Below, piece after piece: positions 1 to 11,673 of a stretch of 64,000 nt of DNA. The notes under the pieces were generated by a model. It saw only the letters and a program-made list of their open reading frames with translations. It ran no database searches and was not told the origin of the DNA. The stretch is from Polytrichum commune (taxonomy: Eukaryota > Streptophyta > Polytrichopsida > Polytrichales > Polytrichaceae). The stretch's first letter is position 1. Each line of letters starts with the position of its first letter. The position numbers and the translations under genes are program-made. The stretch spans positions 25,825,666 to 25,889,665 of the forward strand of contig OX485807.1 of assembly GCA_950295325.1 (NCBI GenBank). Direction: 5' to 3'.

Positions 1-278
1 ATTCTTATCCCCCCATCCCATAGTGCTTACATGTTTAATATCATGCTTACATGTTGCCTGGTCCAAAAGAGGAGGGACCTTGAAGCTACCATGTGAGCGG
101 TAACTCCAACTATGCATAGTATTAATTTTTTTTCCCTAAAAAATATATGTCTGGCCGGCTGCCCGCTGTGAAAATTGCCTTTCGATCGGTAATTTGCTGT
201 GGATACTCCAGGGCAGCTTGCCTAAATGCCGGCATTTTTTTTTCCTAATCGGCCCATTTCCAAAAACCTTGATTTTTC

Positions 279-690
279 CACGGGGAGGTCACTCCATTGT
301 CAAGTTGAAAACCGCGTGCGAACAAAAAAAATCTACTTTTTCTAAGTTGCATCAACAAAATGGGTCAAACTTTTATCAAAAAAATTTGTGAGTACATATA
401 CATGGTATCTATTACATAGTAAAAATTGATAACCAAATTTGATAATTTGTTTTTTCTAGAAAACATACCGTTTCTAACTAGAATGATGCAGAATTGAACT
501 AAAAAAATTGCTAGAAAAAATGGAGATGACTAAAAATTTCAAAAAATATATACAAAAGATATTATCAATTGATATGTATATATTGAAAAAAATATCATAA
601 TTTTTAAAATTATCTATGGCATATAATATAGGGGTAGCAAACTTTGTTCGCACGTGGTTTTCAACTTGACAATGGAGTGACCTCCCTGTG
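279..690. mobile_element. hAT-like MITE, copy 1, with 8-bp target duplication
   Basis: The termini are long inverted repeats. The left end begins CACGGGGAGGTCACTCC and the right end finishes GGAGTGACCTCCCTGTG, with one mismatch in that stretch. The pairing continues inwards through ATTGTCAAGTTGA and the CGTGCGAAC region. The 8-bp direct repeat GATTTTTC flanks the element on both sides (271-278 and 691-698). The interior is AT-rich and non-coding. An 8-bp duplication with a CA...TG-ended TIR fits the hAT superfamily. No transposase is present, so it would depend on one in trans. A second, inverted copy lies at 22870-23295. Confidence 0.9.
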
Positions 691-698
691 GATTTTTC

Positions 699-2550
699 TT
701 CTAGAACCCCTTCCTAAACATTTATATTTCATTTGGAAATTCTCAAAATCAACCAGCTAGCTTGTAACTAACTATTGGCACTCCCTATTCATTGATGTGA
801 AGACATCAGTTGAAGTCAAGGATTGGCACTAAAGACCCCCAAATTAGTCTACTAGGATCCATTGATTGGAATAAATCGATCCTCACCTTATAATGTCTTT
901 CTTTTTAATAGAGTCCTTTTATAAATTAAAGAAAATGGAAAAGTTTATAGTCATCACGAATTTATATATAGATAGATAGAGAGAGAGAGACTTCATCACA
1001 AATTACTAAAACAAAAGCATGCTAATAAACCCTCCGGGTTGTATTGTATACAAGAGGCTCCACATAGCTTGATAAGGTACAACTCTCACCACAACATAAG
1101 TGCAGATCATTAACTAAGACTATATTAGGTAATTTGAGACTTACCATCGTCTTAAATTAACATATGAATGACAACAACATGAAGTCACCCTAAACATAGG
1201 TTAAGGTAAATTGGCAAGAAATATATCATAGTCCAATCCCAAAGTTAATGGTTGGCCAATATAAGCACACCGGGTAGAGCACTTAAATCTAATTCATCAA
1301 TAACATCAAGGGATTGTAGGCTAGCTTTAGCATACATAATAAAACCTTGATCCTTCATCTTACAAAACCATAGTGTAATAAATGCACATTGATTCCAACA
1401 GTAGAATTTCATCCCAAACAAAAAATAAATAACCATTAGCTATTGGATATTATATATGGATAGTCATCCAAACCCAAACATAATAGGATTCCTAAGATCC
1501 CTGATTCTAGCCCAATTGTATTGAACCCACAATGCACATTATACTTACTAATAGTCCACTATAATATAAAATATGCTAATAGGGGGTTAAGTAAGGTCAA
1601 TTATGCAAGGAACATCCTTTGGTATACTAAAACCATAAATACTTTGGTCAAACACTTAGAAGTAGTAGCAAAGTGTTGTTTAAATTGGATTTCTTTTCAT
1701 GGTGCCCTTTATTGTTGTGTTAGGTACTCAAATATAGAATATCAAGATGTAATCTTTAAAACTAATCATTAGAAATAATGCTCAAAAGGTAATGGCTAAA
1801 TATACTTTTGGACGTAGGTTTCATGACCTTAAATATTTTCAAACTGGATTTTTTTTCATATTCCTTGAATTCGTTATAAAATTGAGGGAAAAATTACAAA
1901 AATCGGCAGAAAAAAATAAATTTAGTGTAATTTTATCATGTTTTAAACAAAGTTTAGATAATTAGATGTTCAATATATCTACTTGCACATTACTTGCACT
2001 GCCCTCTACAATATAGAGACTTTTCTTTTAAGAAATTATTGTGAGCATAAATTTCTTGGCTTTGCATATCAATATGTTTTTCAAATGTTTATGATTTTTT
2101 CCTTCACAAAATTCAAAGTTAGCATATAGTTTAGAATAACTTTCACTTAAATCTATGCAGGGTTATGGAGTTGTGTAATTGACCATGCTTGCGCCCAATA
2201 TAATATTAGATAAAGTACAAAAGCGTTGGATATTCTTGGTGGTTGTACACAAGCAAACAACTTTACTTTTACCAAGTTCTCATTGGCTTGATACACTTGT
2301 GAGACAAGCTTGTCTTTTGTAAATGTTGTGTATTTTTGAGGGATGGATAGTGACCCACTATGATTTGTCTGTGGTTTCCATGCTATGACTATGGAACTTG
2401 TGTCTATTTAGCTTGGACCATACTCCAAGTCCACCCTCCAACAAAAAATCATGATTTGTATCCCAACCGGTGTAGAGACGAATCACATATTCATTCTATG
2501 CTATTGGTCGGTAGTGCTCCACTTGAATCTATCAAAAATGAGGACTAGAA
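699..2550. other. AT-rich intergenic stretch, no gene seen
   Basis: I see no reading frame with recognisable protein character on either strand here. A short (GATA)n/(GA)n tract lies near 967-990. The remainder is low-complexity AT-rich sequence. Confidence 0.5.
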
Positions 2551-2551
2551 G

Positions 2552-4890
2552 TTATAAAATATGGTTGAGACATAGCCTCTGCCACCCAAATTGGTCTCTT
2601 GTCTCATTTCCAAGATGCAAAATGAGCATATAACCTCTGTGACAATCCAATGCAACATGAAAATGATGGTGGGGGTGATTACTAGCAGGCCCAACGTAAT
2701 GTTTTTCCTCTTCGAATTCCTCATGAACCTCCACATTTTCCAAAAACCTAGCCTCCAAAGCTAAAACATGCACACGGCTTTGTGGCCAAAAATCATGCCT
2801 ACACATAAGGGGGTTATCTTGGTGAAGGTCCGTCAAAGTAGAACAAATAGATGTCCAATAGCCTTTTAAAATTCCATATTGGTGGTGAAATGATCCACCA
2901 ACATCCGCTACCTGCAAACGTTCCCAATATTGTATGAAACATGATATGTCCTTTATAACGTCTTCCACATTCTTCATGGGTATTCATTTGGAAGGTTTGG
3001 GCTCCCCATCTGGTGACATTGTCTTACCTTCCTCGTCAACACAACAAACAAGAAGCCCCTCCTGTGGGCTTCAATCTTGTGTTGTGCACAATAACTTGTA
3101 TTGCATGGTTGGAATACCAATATCGTGCATGTACAACCAAATTTGTTGGGCCTTTGTGTGTTTAATCAAACAATGAGCTTCACTCTAAAGATATGGTTCT
3201 ATAAATCCTTTGAAGTCAGAGACCTCTTCAATCATATGTGGGATGGCAGACACTCCTCCTCATGCAACTTCATGGTCCACCATCCGAAAAATACATCAAT
3301 ATCATTGTGTGTGTGGCCCACCAATTTTTTTAATACAAACACCTCCTTAAAAATGCCTTCACCACTGCATATAGAGGTATCAACCCAATAATCTCAAACA
3401 ACAATCTTGAAAAGAACCTAGACAATTTCTCTATATCCCACAAAAAAAGCTTTGTAAATGACACAATGGTGTGGATTGAATTGCCATATACAAATCAAGA
3501 GCGTAATGGACAAACTTGACATAACTAGGGCCATGAGCAACCATCCCTTCAAGAACAACTCAAATACTCGTTGTTGAGTAAAGATTCCAAATTGATTACA
3601 CCTATGTTCTTAAGTATTAAAATGAGTAAATAAAGTTGTGGAACCCCACAAAACAATGATTCACTGTCTATGAGACATTGGGGAGAACCATACTACTTGT
3701 AACCGAGATGGGTAGCTTAAAGAGATAGTCACAAGCCTTGATTTGACATGCAAAATATGGTAGGTTGTTTTGGCATGACCCATATTGTCATGGATGACTA
3801 TAAAGACCTCTAACATCCTAGTGATGACAACGCTCCATTTGTTTAATAATCATCACAATGTGCCTCTTGCATGCTCACATGCTTAAAATAATTCAATATT
3901 GCAGTATAAGACTCAGTCCCAATTATATGTGCATTCCAAAGGTACTTTATCATCTCGCATGTGGAACACCAAGCAAACTTGTCACCTCATCTTTTTGTAG
4001 TGTAATCGCTAAAGTTTGCTTTCTTAATCATGCTCTATTTGGACAACAAAATTGGCTCCAAACTAGCATTCTCACCAACCATATTTGCATCCAACAAGAA
4101 TGCTTCCCATTTTGTTCCCATGGGAAGAATTTTTTCAACAACCTTCTCCCATGTCGGAAGTGTACATGTTTTGTGCGGCATCACGTTAGCAAGAGGTACA
4201 ATGATAGTTGCTAGAGTATCATTTGCTTGTCATGTTGCTTCCCTAAGTTTTTTAAAACCTAAATTCCCATGGTTATGGGACCAATGACCTACTTTGGCAT
4301 TAGCCATTGATCTATAAAATTCCGCTTCAGACACCATAAATGATGTGTCATGTTGTACAATACACATCTATGAATTCAAGCGTGATCACCTTTGTGTCCC
4401 ATCTCATTTACAGGTACTCTCCGTTGAACGTCAAGGTATTTGGAAGATTTGAGGCGGGATCTCAAAGCCACATTTCTTCCCAAAGAGCCTTCATCTTCTC
4501 CCATCGAAACAAATAGCAACATCAATGAATACAACAATCATTTGTGGCCACTTCATTAATGGACTCTTTTGTGAATAGCTTTTGACGTCTACACTCATTC
4601 GCAATGCGAGGAATACATGCCAATGAATCATAATTTTGTAGGCCTTTGCATGGCTACATGTTGGCTTGGAGTTCCTCTTGGATTTGCATATGACATTATT
4701 CATGATCACACAAACTAATTCCCTTAAGAATGTTATTTCGGAGTGGCCACCTACGGAGCAAAAAACTTTTAATGGGATGCACATCGCAGTGAACAAGGAA
4801 CTCAAAGATGACAACACCAACATCCCCATTGCCAAGTGGATTTGGATCAACACAATCATGTGGGTTCTGCAATAGGAACTCCGTTGTCAT
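2552..4890 (-). pseudogene. Decayed coding remnant, unrecognised repeat-type gene
   Basis: On the minus strand several frames carry protein-like stretches that do not join into one frame. The longest is at 2977-2552 (about 141 codons, acidic and His-rich in its middle, e.g. FHHQYGILKGYW and NHPHHHFHVALDCH). Further stretches lie near 4510-4380 (WEKMKALWEEMW, then NLPNTLTFNGEYL) and near 4220-4020 (TWEKVVEKILPMGTKWEAF). Stops and frameshifts separate them. The sequence looks like the corpse of one long gene, plausibly from a transposon, but I do not recognise the family. A multi-exon host gene is the alternative. Confidence 0.35.
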
Positions 4891-5132
4891 TAAAGATGAC
4901 CACCTCTAAATTAACCCAATCCAATCTCGAGAACCCTGAACATTAGACATTGGGCTCCATCGGTGCTAAAGGCAAAGGATTTTTTACATGTTCTTCATCT
5001 TCGTCATCATCAATCTCACCCTCCCCACTATGAGCCACTCAAACGGCTCACGGGTTGAATTAAGGCCCACAATCTACAAAAACAAGGAAGTTAGTTATTA
5101 GAAATAATCAATATATAGGTGGCTACTAGGTT

Positions 5133-5282
5133 TTGATACATCCGCCTGTGGACGTGAGTTATGTAAGAGATTGGTATTAGATATGGACCAACCTGGATTC
5201 GAATCCGGTTGGTTACATTAACTGGTGCTATTCTAAATTGAACTAGTGTTAAGATAAGAATAATTTATAGGCGGATACAAAG
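5133..5282. repeat. Short inverted-repeat-bounded element with a tRNA B-box-like core
   Basis: The left end TTGATACATCCGCCTGT (from 5133) is an imperfect inverted copy of the right end ATAGGCGGATACAA (to about 5280). Between them, 5195-5206 reads GGATTCGAATCC, a palindromic match to the RNA polymerase III B-box. No good A-box is visible at the right distance. It may be a small TIR element or a tRNA-derived piece. No target duplication was identified. Confidence 0.3.
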
Positions 5283-5499
5283 AAGAAGTTACTACGCGGG
5301 TGTACGTAGAACCTTCTCAATTATTTTTTATCTTTTAGAAACTTGTTACTATTTACCCACGTGAATAATCAAACCGCTCGCGGTTGGGTTAAAGTTCGTA
5401 GTCTAAGTAAAAATGAAGTTAGTGAATAGAAATTAGATTTAGGTCAATTTATTAGTATGAAGAAATTTAGACGATAAATGAAGAATAACGACAAACAAC

Positions 5500-5760
5500 A
5501 CCAAATGGATGAAGGACAGCGAATGACAACGTCAAATGAATGAAGGATAGCTAATGACAACATCAAATGGATGAAGGACACAAATGATGACGTCAAATAG
5601 ATGATGAATAACATACGAAAATGTCGAACTTAGAACAGAAAAAAATGGAAGATGATGTCAAACGGATGAGATGTCGAGCGGATGAAGGCGTAAACGTAGG
5701 ACAACAACGAACGTATGATGATGTTAAGCGGATGAAGTCGAGCGGATGAAGATCGTTGGA
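5500..5760. repeat. ~31-bp degenerate minisatellite
   Basis: Three diverged tandem units of about 31 bp, built on TGGATGAAGGACAGC and AATGACAACGTCAAA, start near 5506. They grade into a looser GCGGATGAAG-type repeat up to about 5760. No coding function is apparent. Confidence 0.5.
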
Positions 5761-5844
5761 TCAAACAGTTGGGAATCCAACACCATTGGATCTAGGGGTT
5801 TAGATAATGGCAGCTAGAGTGGTGGCGGCCATAAATGCCAACTG

Positions 5845-6655
5845 TTAGATGTAGGTATGACTAGATCTACGGCAGAGAATGCTTGGTGGTTGAAAGGGGT
5901 AGTCCCCTGAAGGGATCGCAAAAAATCCCTTCTTATTCTTTTCTTTACAACAAAAATGCGCAATGTGGCTTGGTTTGGAGCGATGAAAACACAATCTTGT
6001 ACTTTGGCGCAAAAATGAGTTGTCACTTTTGTTTTGTCGTATCACCATGGCGGCATCATCACCTTGGGGGTTTTTCTTCTTGTGTTTCAACATCTCGTGT
6101 ATAAAATGCGTTGTCACATAGTTCATCGTAAGTACCTTGATCGGCATTGTCTCCAAGTTAGTAATAAGATATTTGTACGACGTTGATAAGTTCTCAAACA
6201 AAGTTATAACAATATCTTTGTCTCTCACATGTACCCAAAAATAAATGAGCTGATATGTGAGTGCCTTGACCTTGTTGATGTGGTCCAACAAGTCATCGTC
6301 TTCTTGCACCCTACACGTGAAGAGCTTGCAGCAAATGAAAAATGTTAGACAAACTCTTTATTTTGTGAATATTGCAAAAGGTCTTCCACACCTCCGTAGG
6401 TCCTTTACAACTCTTGATGTACGCAAGTTGGTTGTCCGCCAATTTAAGGTTGATGATAGATATGGCCTTCTTGATGTGCCTTTGGTACTCTTCATTGACG
6501 TTGGGATCCGCATTGGAAGACGAAGCTTCCTCAAATCCGTCTACAATGTCCTAAAGATCCATGTATGGCAACAACATTTCGATTTTGAACTTCCAAAGGT
6601 TAAAGTTTTCTTCCCTGAATTTGTCAATGACTCTAGCAGCCTTGTTCTTGAATGA
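5845..6655 (-). pseudogene. gag: Ty1/copia gag polyprotein remnant
   Basis: Gag is the structural protein that forms the virus-like particle of copia retrotransposons. Reading the minus strand from about 6655 gives the N-terminal part with NFNLWKFKIEMLL and an LADNQLAYIKSCKGP-like helix. A frameshift near 6310 follows. From 6309 a second frame carries the conserved block LLDHINKVKALTYQL and FENLSTSYKYLITNLE. The zinc knuckle is damaged: it starts CFHRSKPSHIAHFC, with Arg where the second Cys of C-x2-C-x4-H-x4-C should be. A TAG lies near the start (around 6560) where a Trp of ..MDLWDIVDG.. type is expected. No protease, integrase or RT follows, so this is an isolated gag fragment. Family assignment is confident; the element is dead. 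Confidence 0.75.
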
Positions 6656-6834
6656 TGTTAACGTACACTTGGATATATTCTCAAAACACTTAAACTAGCC
6701 TTGTTGGCCTACAATCAAACCAATCCAAACTAAATCATAATTTCTTATACTTGAAATATACGTTTGCACTTCACTGTAGTGAAACCGTGTCCATATGCTC
6801 TAAAATGGACCTCTTGGTCTCTAAAATAAGGCCT

Positions 6835-7125
6835 TTCACCTTAAACCATTCAAATCATCCCAATAAGATCTTCTTCACCTCAAATATATCAAGTTAGATG
6901 TTCTACACCTCATGAGAAGTCTTAAGACACTCTAATCATTCAAACAATATCTCCTTCATCTCAAATGTGCCTTACACTCTCAAATACCCCAAGTTATATC
7001 TTGTACATCTCAAGAGAGATCTTAAGACACTCAAATCACTCAAATAAGATTTTTTCCAACTCAAATGTGACTTATACTTTCAAATATCTCAAGTCAAATC
7101 TTTTACACCTCAAGACTCTCAAAAA
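6835..7125. repeat. ~100-bp tandem repeat
   Basis: Diverged units of about 100 bp share CTTAAGACACTC (6921 and 7021) and CTCAAATGTGCCTTACACT-like blocks. Roughly three units are visible. The strand is strongly C/T/A biased, with few G residues. Confidence 0.55.
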
Positions 7126-7149
7126 AACATTTCCTTCAACTCAAAACAC

Positions 7150-7450
7150 CTTCAATGATTTCAAATAAGCCTTGCAACACTCAACCCTCATCATAAACCT
7201 TAAATCACCTAAAGTAGTCAAGTCAAATGCTTTCGAAGTTTAAGCACCTTCAAATTTCTCAATTAAACTCCTCAACACTCAAGCCTCTCAAGTTATATGC
7301 TCTTGGAGTCTAAACACCTTCTAAGCTATCAAATAAACCCTTAAACGTTCAAGACACTCAAATCAAATACTTTTGAAGTTTAAACACCTCTAAACCTTTA
7401 AAATATGCCTCTCAACACTCAAGACATTCAAGTCACATGCTTTTGGATCA
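7150..7450. repeat. 70-bp tandem repeat, four units
   Basis: The block CAAGTCAAATGCTTTTGAAG and close variants recur at 7219, 7289, 7359 and 7429, an exact 70-bp spacing. CTCAACACTCAAG lies between them. It follows directly on the 100-bp array and shares its CTCAA-rich composition, so both may come from one expanded region. Confidence 0.65.
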
Positions 7451-8225
7451 AACATACATTCAAGCAAAAACAAAAGACAAAGAAACACTTACAACAACCA
7501 AATACACCTTTGGACGCCTCTAATGCTCCGACGATCCAAAACGCCAACCCCTCAAGATCCACTCTGCAACCTCAAAGCAATCAAATCTCTAGGCACTTCT
7601 CTTGCATGGTGGGCCTATAATTTGTTGGAAGTCAATAGGATTAGAGATGAGATTGCACAACCATATACACATACACAAAGGCATATAAATAATGCTTTGA
7701 GTCAAATGGTCTCATGCTCTCTTTGCTTTGTTTTTTTTATTGTTTTTTTTTTCTTTGGCTCATACAAACAATATGGGATAACTCTTATTCCTTCAGACTA
7801 GGGTTGTGGCCTTATACTAACCTTATTGTTTCTCATGCCTCTTTCATTACAATTCTATTGACTACAAACAATCTAATGCTCTACCTTCTACATTGGCTTC
7901 CAATCTACTATTGGTACTCCCAATCGACTAGTAGTCAATTGTTGCTACCAACCTCCGATTGCAAATGAACTACTAGAATAAGCAACTGATTTGAGGTTGA
8001 TTGCTCATAGCAACAATCACTTCCTAGTTGACTACTAACTAATCCCTAATTAGCACTAGAGTGAGTAGAGTAGCAATCAATGCTATTTGATAACAATTGA
8101 CTAACAATCAAACCAAGCCATTTTTGTAGTAATTATCTCAATTACTGCATTATGTCATGAGGCATCAAAGCAATGTTGGTTGTGATGTGATGTGATGTGA
8201 TGGCTAGAGGCATGGCCATGTGTGG
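7451..8225. other. No gene seen
   Basis: A homopolymer-rich stretch (T runs near 7725-7755) and ordinary AT-rich DNA. No supported coding or structural feature. Confidence 0.45.
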
Positions 8226-8696
8226 GAGCACGCGAACACCAACATGTCCGGATTGGCGTTTTTAAGTGCCTAATCCGGTTTTGTCCGGATGACCCTAGTA
8301 TTGTCCAGGGAATCTGTGAAGTGTAGGAGGCCTAGAACTCTCCGTACATGCTTATCTTCTATTCCTTAGCCAAATTTCCGGAAACCCCGGTCTCCGGACT
8401 TTTGGTCTTTTGGACACTCTTCGTCTTCTTCCGGAGTGTGCCTTTCCGGATTGTATCTCTAGGTCCTAATTATAATGCTTACTCACCCCTCTACGTCTAC
8501 CCTCTAGAATAAGTGGTTTCTTCCGGTGAAGACGTCCCCTATAAGATTGGAATCCGGAAACTCCCTCACAACCAATCCGGATTGATCAAATCCGTCTTGG
8601 CAGGTCACACAGAGAGATCTGGATTATTTCTTAGGACCACAATGACCAGAGGAATCTGGATTCCAACCGGAAATCTGGCTCGACATGATAAGTGGA

Positions 8697-9155
8697 TGAC
8701 CCATACCACTTTCCAGATTGTCCCGTCCACCGGCGATGAGACCTCTTCAGAAGATCAGATTGGCGCAAGTCCGGATCCCTTCCGGACCTTTGCCCAATCT
8801 TCCCCACGGCTATCTCACCTGGACGTTACCCAGACCTCCGGAACAATGAGGTTCCCTTCCCACTACACTCCGGAGATGGCCTCCAACCCGGAACCCTAAC
8901 TGTTCCGGTCCTTCCCTTCTCTTTCCGACGGATCAGTCCGGTTACCTCTACCTTGGATTCCACTCAATCTGAGATAACTGGGCGATCCGTACCACTTCCC
9001 AGATTGATCCGTCTAAGGGCGGTGGGACCTCTTCAGAAGATCAGATTGGCGTAAGTCCGGATCCCTTCCGGATCTCACCCAATCCTCCCAACGGCTATCC
9101 CACCTAGACGTTACTCCACCATCCGGATCAGTGAGGTTTTCCTCCCACTACACAC
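8697..9155. repeat. Direct duplication of a ~170-bp block
   Basis: The block starting TGGATGACCCATACCACTTT near 8694 recurs from about 8980 as TGGGCGATCCGTACCACTTC. Both continue through GACCTCTTCAGAAGATCAGA, AGTCCGGATCCCTTCCGGA and CACTACACWC. The offset is about 290 bp. It lies in the non-coding flank of the gag-like retroelement. Confidence 0.8.
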
Positions 9156-11339
9156 AGAGAGGATCTACAAGGCAATAACCAGATCGGATCCGGGTCTCCT
9201 CTCCCATGTCCTATCTAGAATTCCTATCCCTCATGCTCTCTCTCCTCCGCTTAACGATCTCCGGATCATTCCTACAAAAATCAATCAAGGAAAGTCAAGG
9301 AGTGAGAAATCAAGGAATTTATTAAAATAGGAATAATCAAAATACAACAATGGAGAAGGAACCCTTCCCCAACTCCTTATTCAGCCTTAAGTAGAGGCCT
9401 AAAATCCCTAACCTGAGGGCGGCGGCCCCCTAAGGAAAACCCTAACTGCACCCGTTCTCCCGGATTTCCCGGATCAAGATCCGGATTTTCCGCTGACAAC
9501 ACCCAAGGGAGAATTTTATTCTTCATCTTCAAAAACTCCTAAGTCCTACCTTCCTACCTCTATTCTGCCTAACTAATCTAGCTGCCATTCTAAGCTAAGA
9601 AGAGCGGTGCTTCTTTGAGCCGCTCCCTCCTTCGAATGGCTGCTGAGTCCATTGACGGCGGATGAGCCCCCTCCCGGCGATGCCTTATGTAGCCGCGTGA
9701 GCATCCTCCTCATGTTCAGAGACGGGGCAATCTCATCCTCCGAGTCCGCTGCTCCTTCGGTCCGCGGTGTTCCGGAAACTGTACTCCCCTTCCGGATGCT
9801 CCGGACCGGAGAAGGATCGCTTCCAGTGCGCTGTTCCGGCTTCTGCCCGCCCGAGATCGAGGCAGTCCGCGGATCCCTGTTGGAGGCCGCCCTTGAGGGT
9901 GGCGGAGGGAATGGGCTAACCATTTGGCAGTCCGGAGGAGACGACGGCGAGGCTTGGGCCATAGGGGCCTTACCCCTACTCGGAGTTGCCTCTCGATCCG
10001 AAGTCTGGTGCCTTATCGGCGTCCTAGCCCTGTCCGGAGTCCGGGACCGATCCGAGGTCCGCGGAACAGGGGACTGGCCTCGTCCGGATCTAACAGACCC
10101 GATACTCTTCCTCCTCACCTGGGGAGAACGGACCCTTTCCGGAGCTCTCCCGGAACTAGCAGGCCGAGAGCTGCCTCCCTGCTGGCTGGGTCCTGCAGAC
10201 GTTGGCGGGTTCTGAACCAGGGCGACTTCACCAACTACCTCGTAGAGGGTTCCGGTTGGTGACCCAGGCGGACCCGGATAGAGTACCCGCCGGGGTGTTC
10301 CGCTTGGCGGAACCACCTTTTGGATTTCCATCAGGAGATCCTTCATCGTCCGTGAGTACTTCACGAGGATGGGGAGGGTCTGCCTGGCGGAAGCGGGTTC
10401 TCCGGACTCCATCATCCGGTCGTAGAGATGCGCCTTGTTGACGATCTCTGCCGGATGCCCCACCAGCTCCCGGATCCGGCTGAAGACCACTGCCTGCTCC
10501 GCGTGGTACTTCCGGATCTCTTCGCTCTTCTGACTCGGCTCTTGAGTCATGGCCGCTACCTGCGTGGTGAGGTGAGTATTCTATGTCTTGGCCTACTTGA
10601 GCTCCTTCCTGTCCGCCCTCTTTACCAACTCCCGGAAAATATTTCCGGGTCCGCAGTCGTCCAGGGCCTGGTTCGCTCCTCGGACGATGTGTTCCAGCCG
10701 GTAATACTGGTTCTGCAGATCCTCCATCCCCTCCTGGACCCGCTTGAAGGGATTTTCCGGAAAGTCCCAAGCGGAGAGATCCACATTCCGCCAAGTGGTC
10801 TCCCGGCTGGGCCCGGGTTCCGGATGATGATGATGATGAGGAGAGAGTGGCCTCGAGAGGGTTGGCGGCGGGCTTCCGGGTGACGAGGGAGGTGCTTCCG
10901 GAATGATGGGGTCGCTGGAAGTCTCCGTCTCGAAGTCTCCAACTTCCGGATGGAGCTTGTAGGTGACCTCGTCTGTCGCAACCCTTGCTAGCCCCCCCTT
11001 GACAATCTTGCCAAATTTCAATTCTAGCAAAGGTTACGAGCGCTAACCATTCGCATTCCGCCATGCTAATGGTTAGCTCCTCCTACCCCGGACCTTATAG
11101 TTCATAGGAGGGAACCAACCCTCCTACTTTGCTTTCAAGACTCACCCCTTAATCGGTAACCCATTCCTAGATGTGGACTTCCATCCATGGAAGTCCAATC
11201 CCATGTTGATCATCGCGTTGCCGGAGCAACACTACAACAACCCGAAGCATACTAGGCAACTATGGCCTCACATTGGGCCAATGCCCATGGAGGCCGTGCC
11301 GTTCGGCCTCGGGTGGGTGAGGCCACACCACCTCACCCA

Positions 11340-11345
11340 TATAAG
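11340..11345 (+). promoter_or_regulatory. Putative TATA box of the solo LTR
   Basis: CCCATATAAGCCTC lies about 366 bp into the LTR, followed some 30 bp later by a C/A-rich start-like region. The position suits an LTR U3/R promoter. Prediction only. Confidence 0.45.
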
Positions 11346-11649
11346 CCTCTAGGACTTTACGCGGGGCCCCTACCCCACCGTCAACCAACCTCTTGTCTCT
11401 CTACCAAGAGTTGGGGCCAAGTGAACATTTTCCTTTAGCTGCTGGGCCTAGAACCCCCCCAGCAGCTTCAGACCATCATAACTTCCTTGTATGATGTCTG
11501 ATCATAACACCCAACCACTCCATCTTCATCTACACTTCACGTAGATGCCGATGGACTCCTCACTTGCCCCATTCAGGCAAGTATTGAGGAAGTTATGCCT
11601 GTTTGAACCTTGGCAGTCCCGGGAATCACTCCCAGGCACTGCTGTACCA

Positions 11650-11673
11650 GGGCGCTGTCCCGGGACAGCGCCC
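11650..11673. other. Perfect 24-bp palindrome inside the solo LTR
   Basis: The 12-bp arm GGGCGCTGTCCC is followed immediately by its exact reverse complement. It is GC-rich with no spacer, and lies in the 3' half of the LTR. It could form a strong hairpin in the transcript or be a protein-binding site. Confidence 0.8.

Noticed and set aside
5195-5206. GGATTCGAATCC as part of a tRNA gene
   Set aside because: No cloverleaf can be formed around it; only a B-box-like match remains.
8513-8899. 128-codon plus-strand open frame in the TCCGGA-rich block
   Set aside because: It lies in the duplicated non-coding flank of the gag-like retroelement and is antisense to it. Its composition reflects the TCCGGA repeat rather than a protein family.
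9652-10441. Several plus-strand open frames opposite the gag-like gene
   Set aside because: They are antisense shadows of the long minus-strand frame and lack conserved motifs.
10228-11064. 278-codon minus-strand frame starting MAECEWLALV
   Set aside because: It crosses the solo LTR boundary at 10974 and runs in a different frame from the gag-like gene; an artefact of the insertion.
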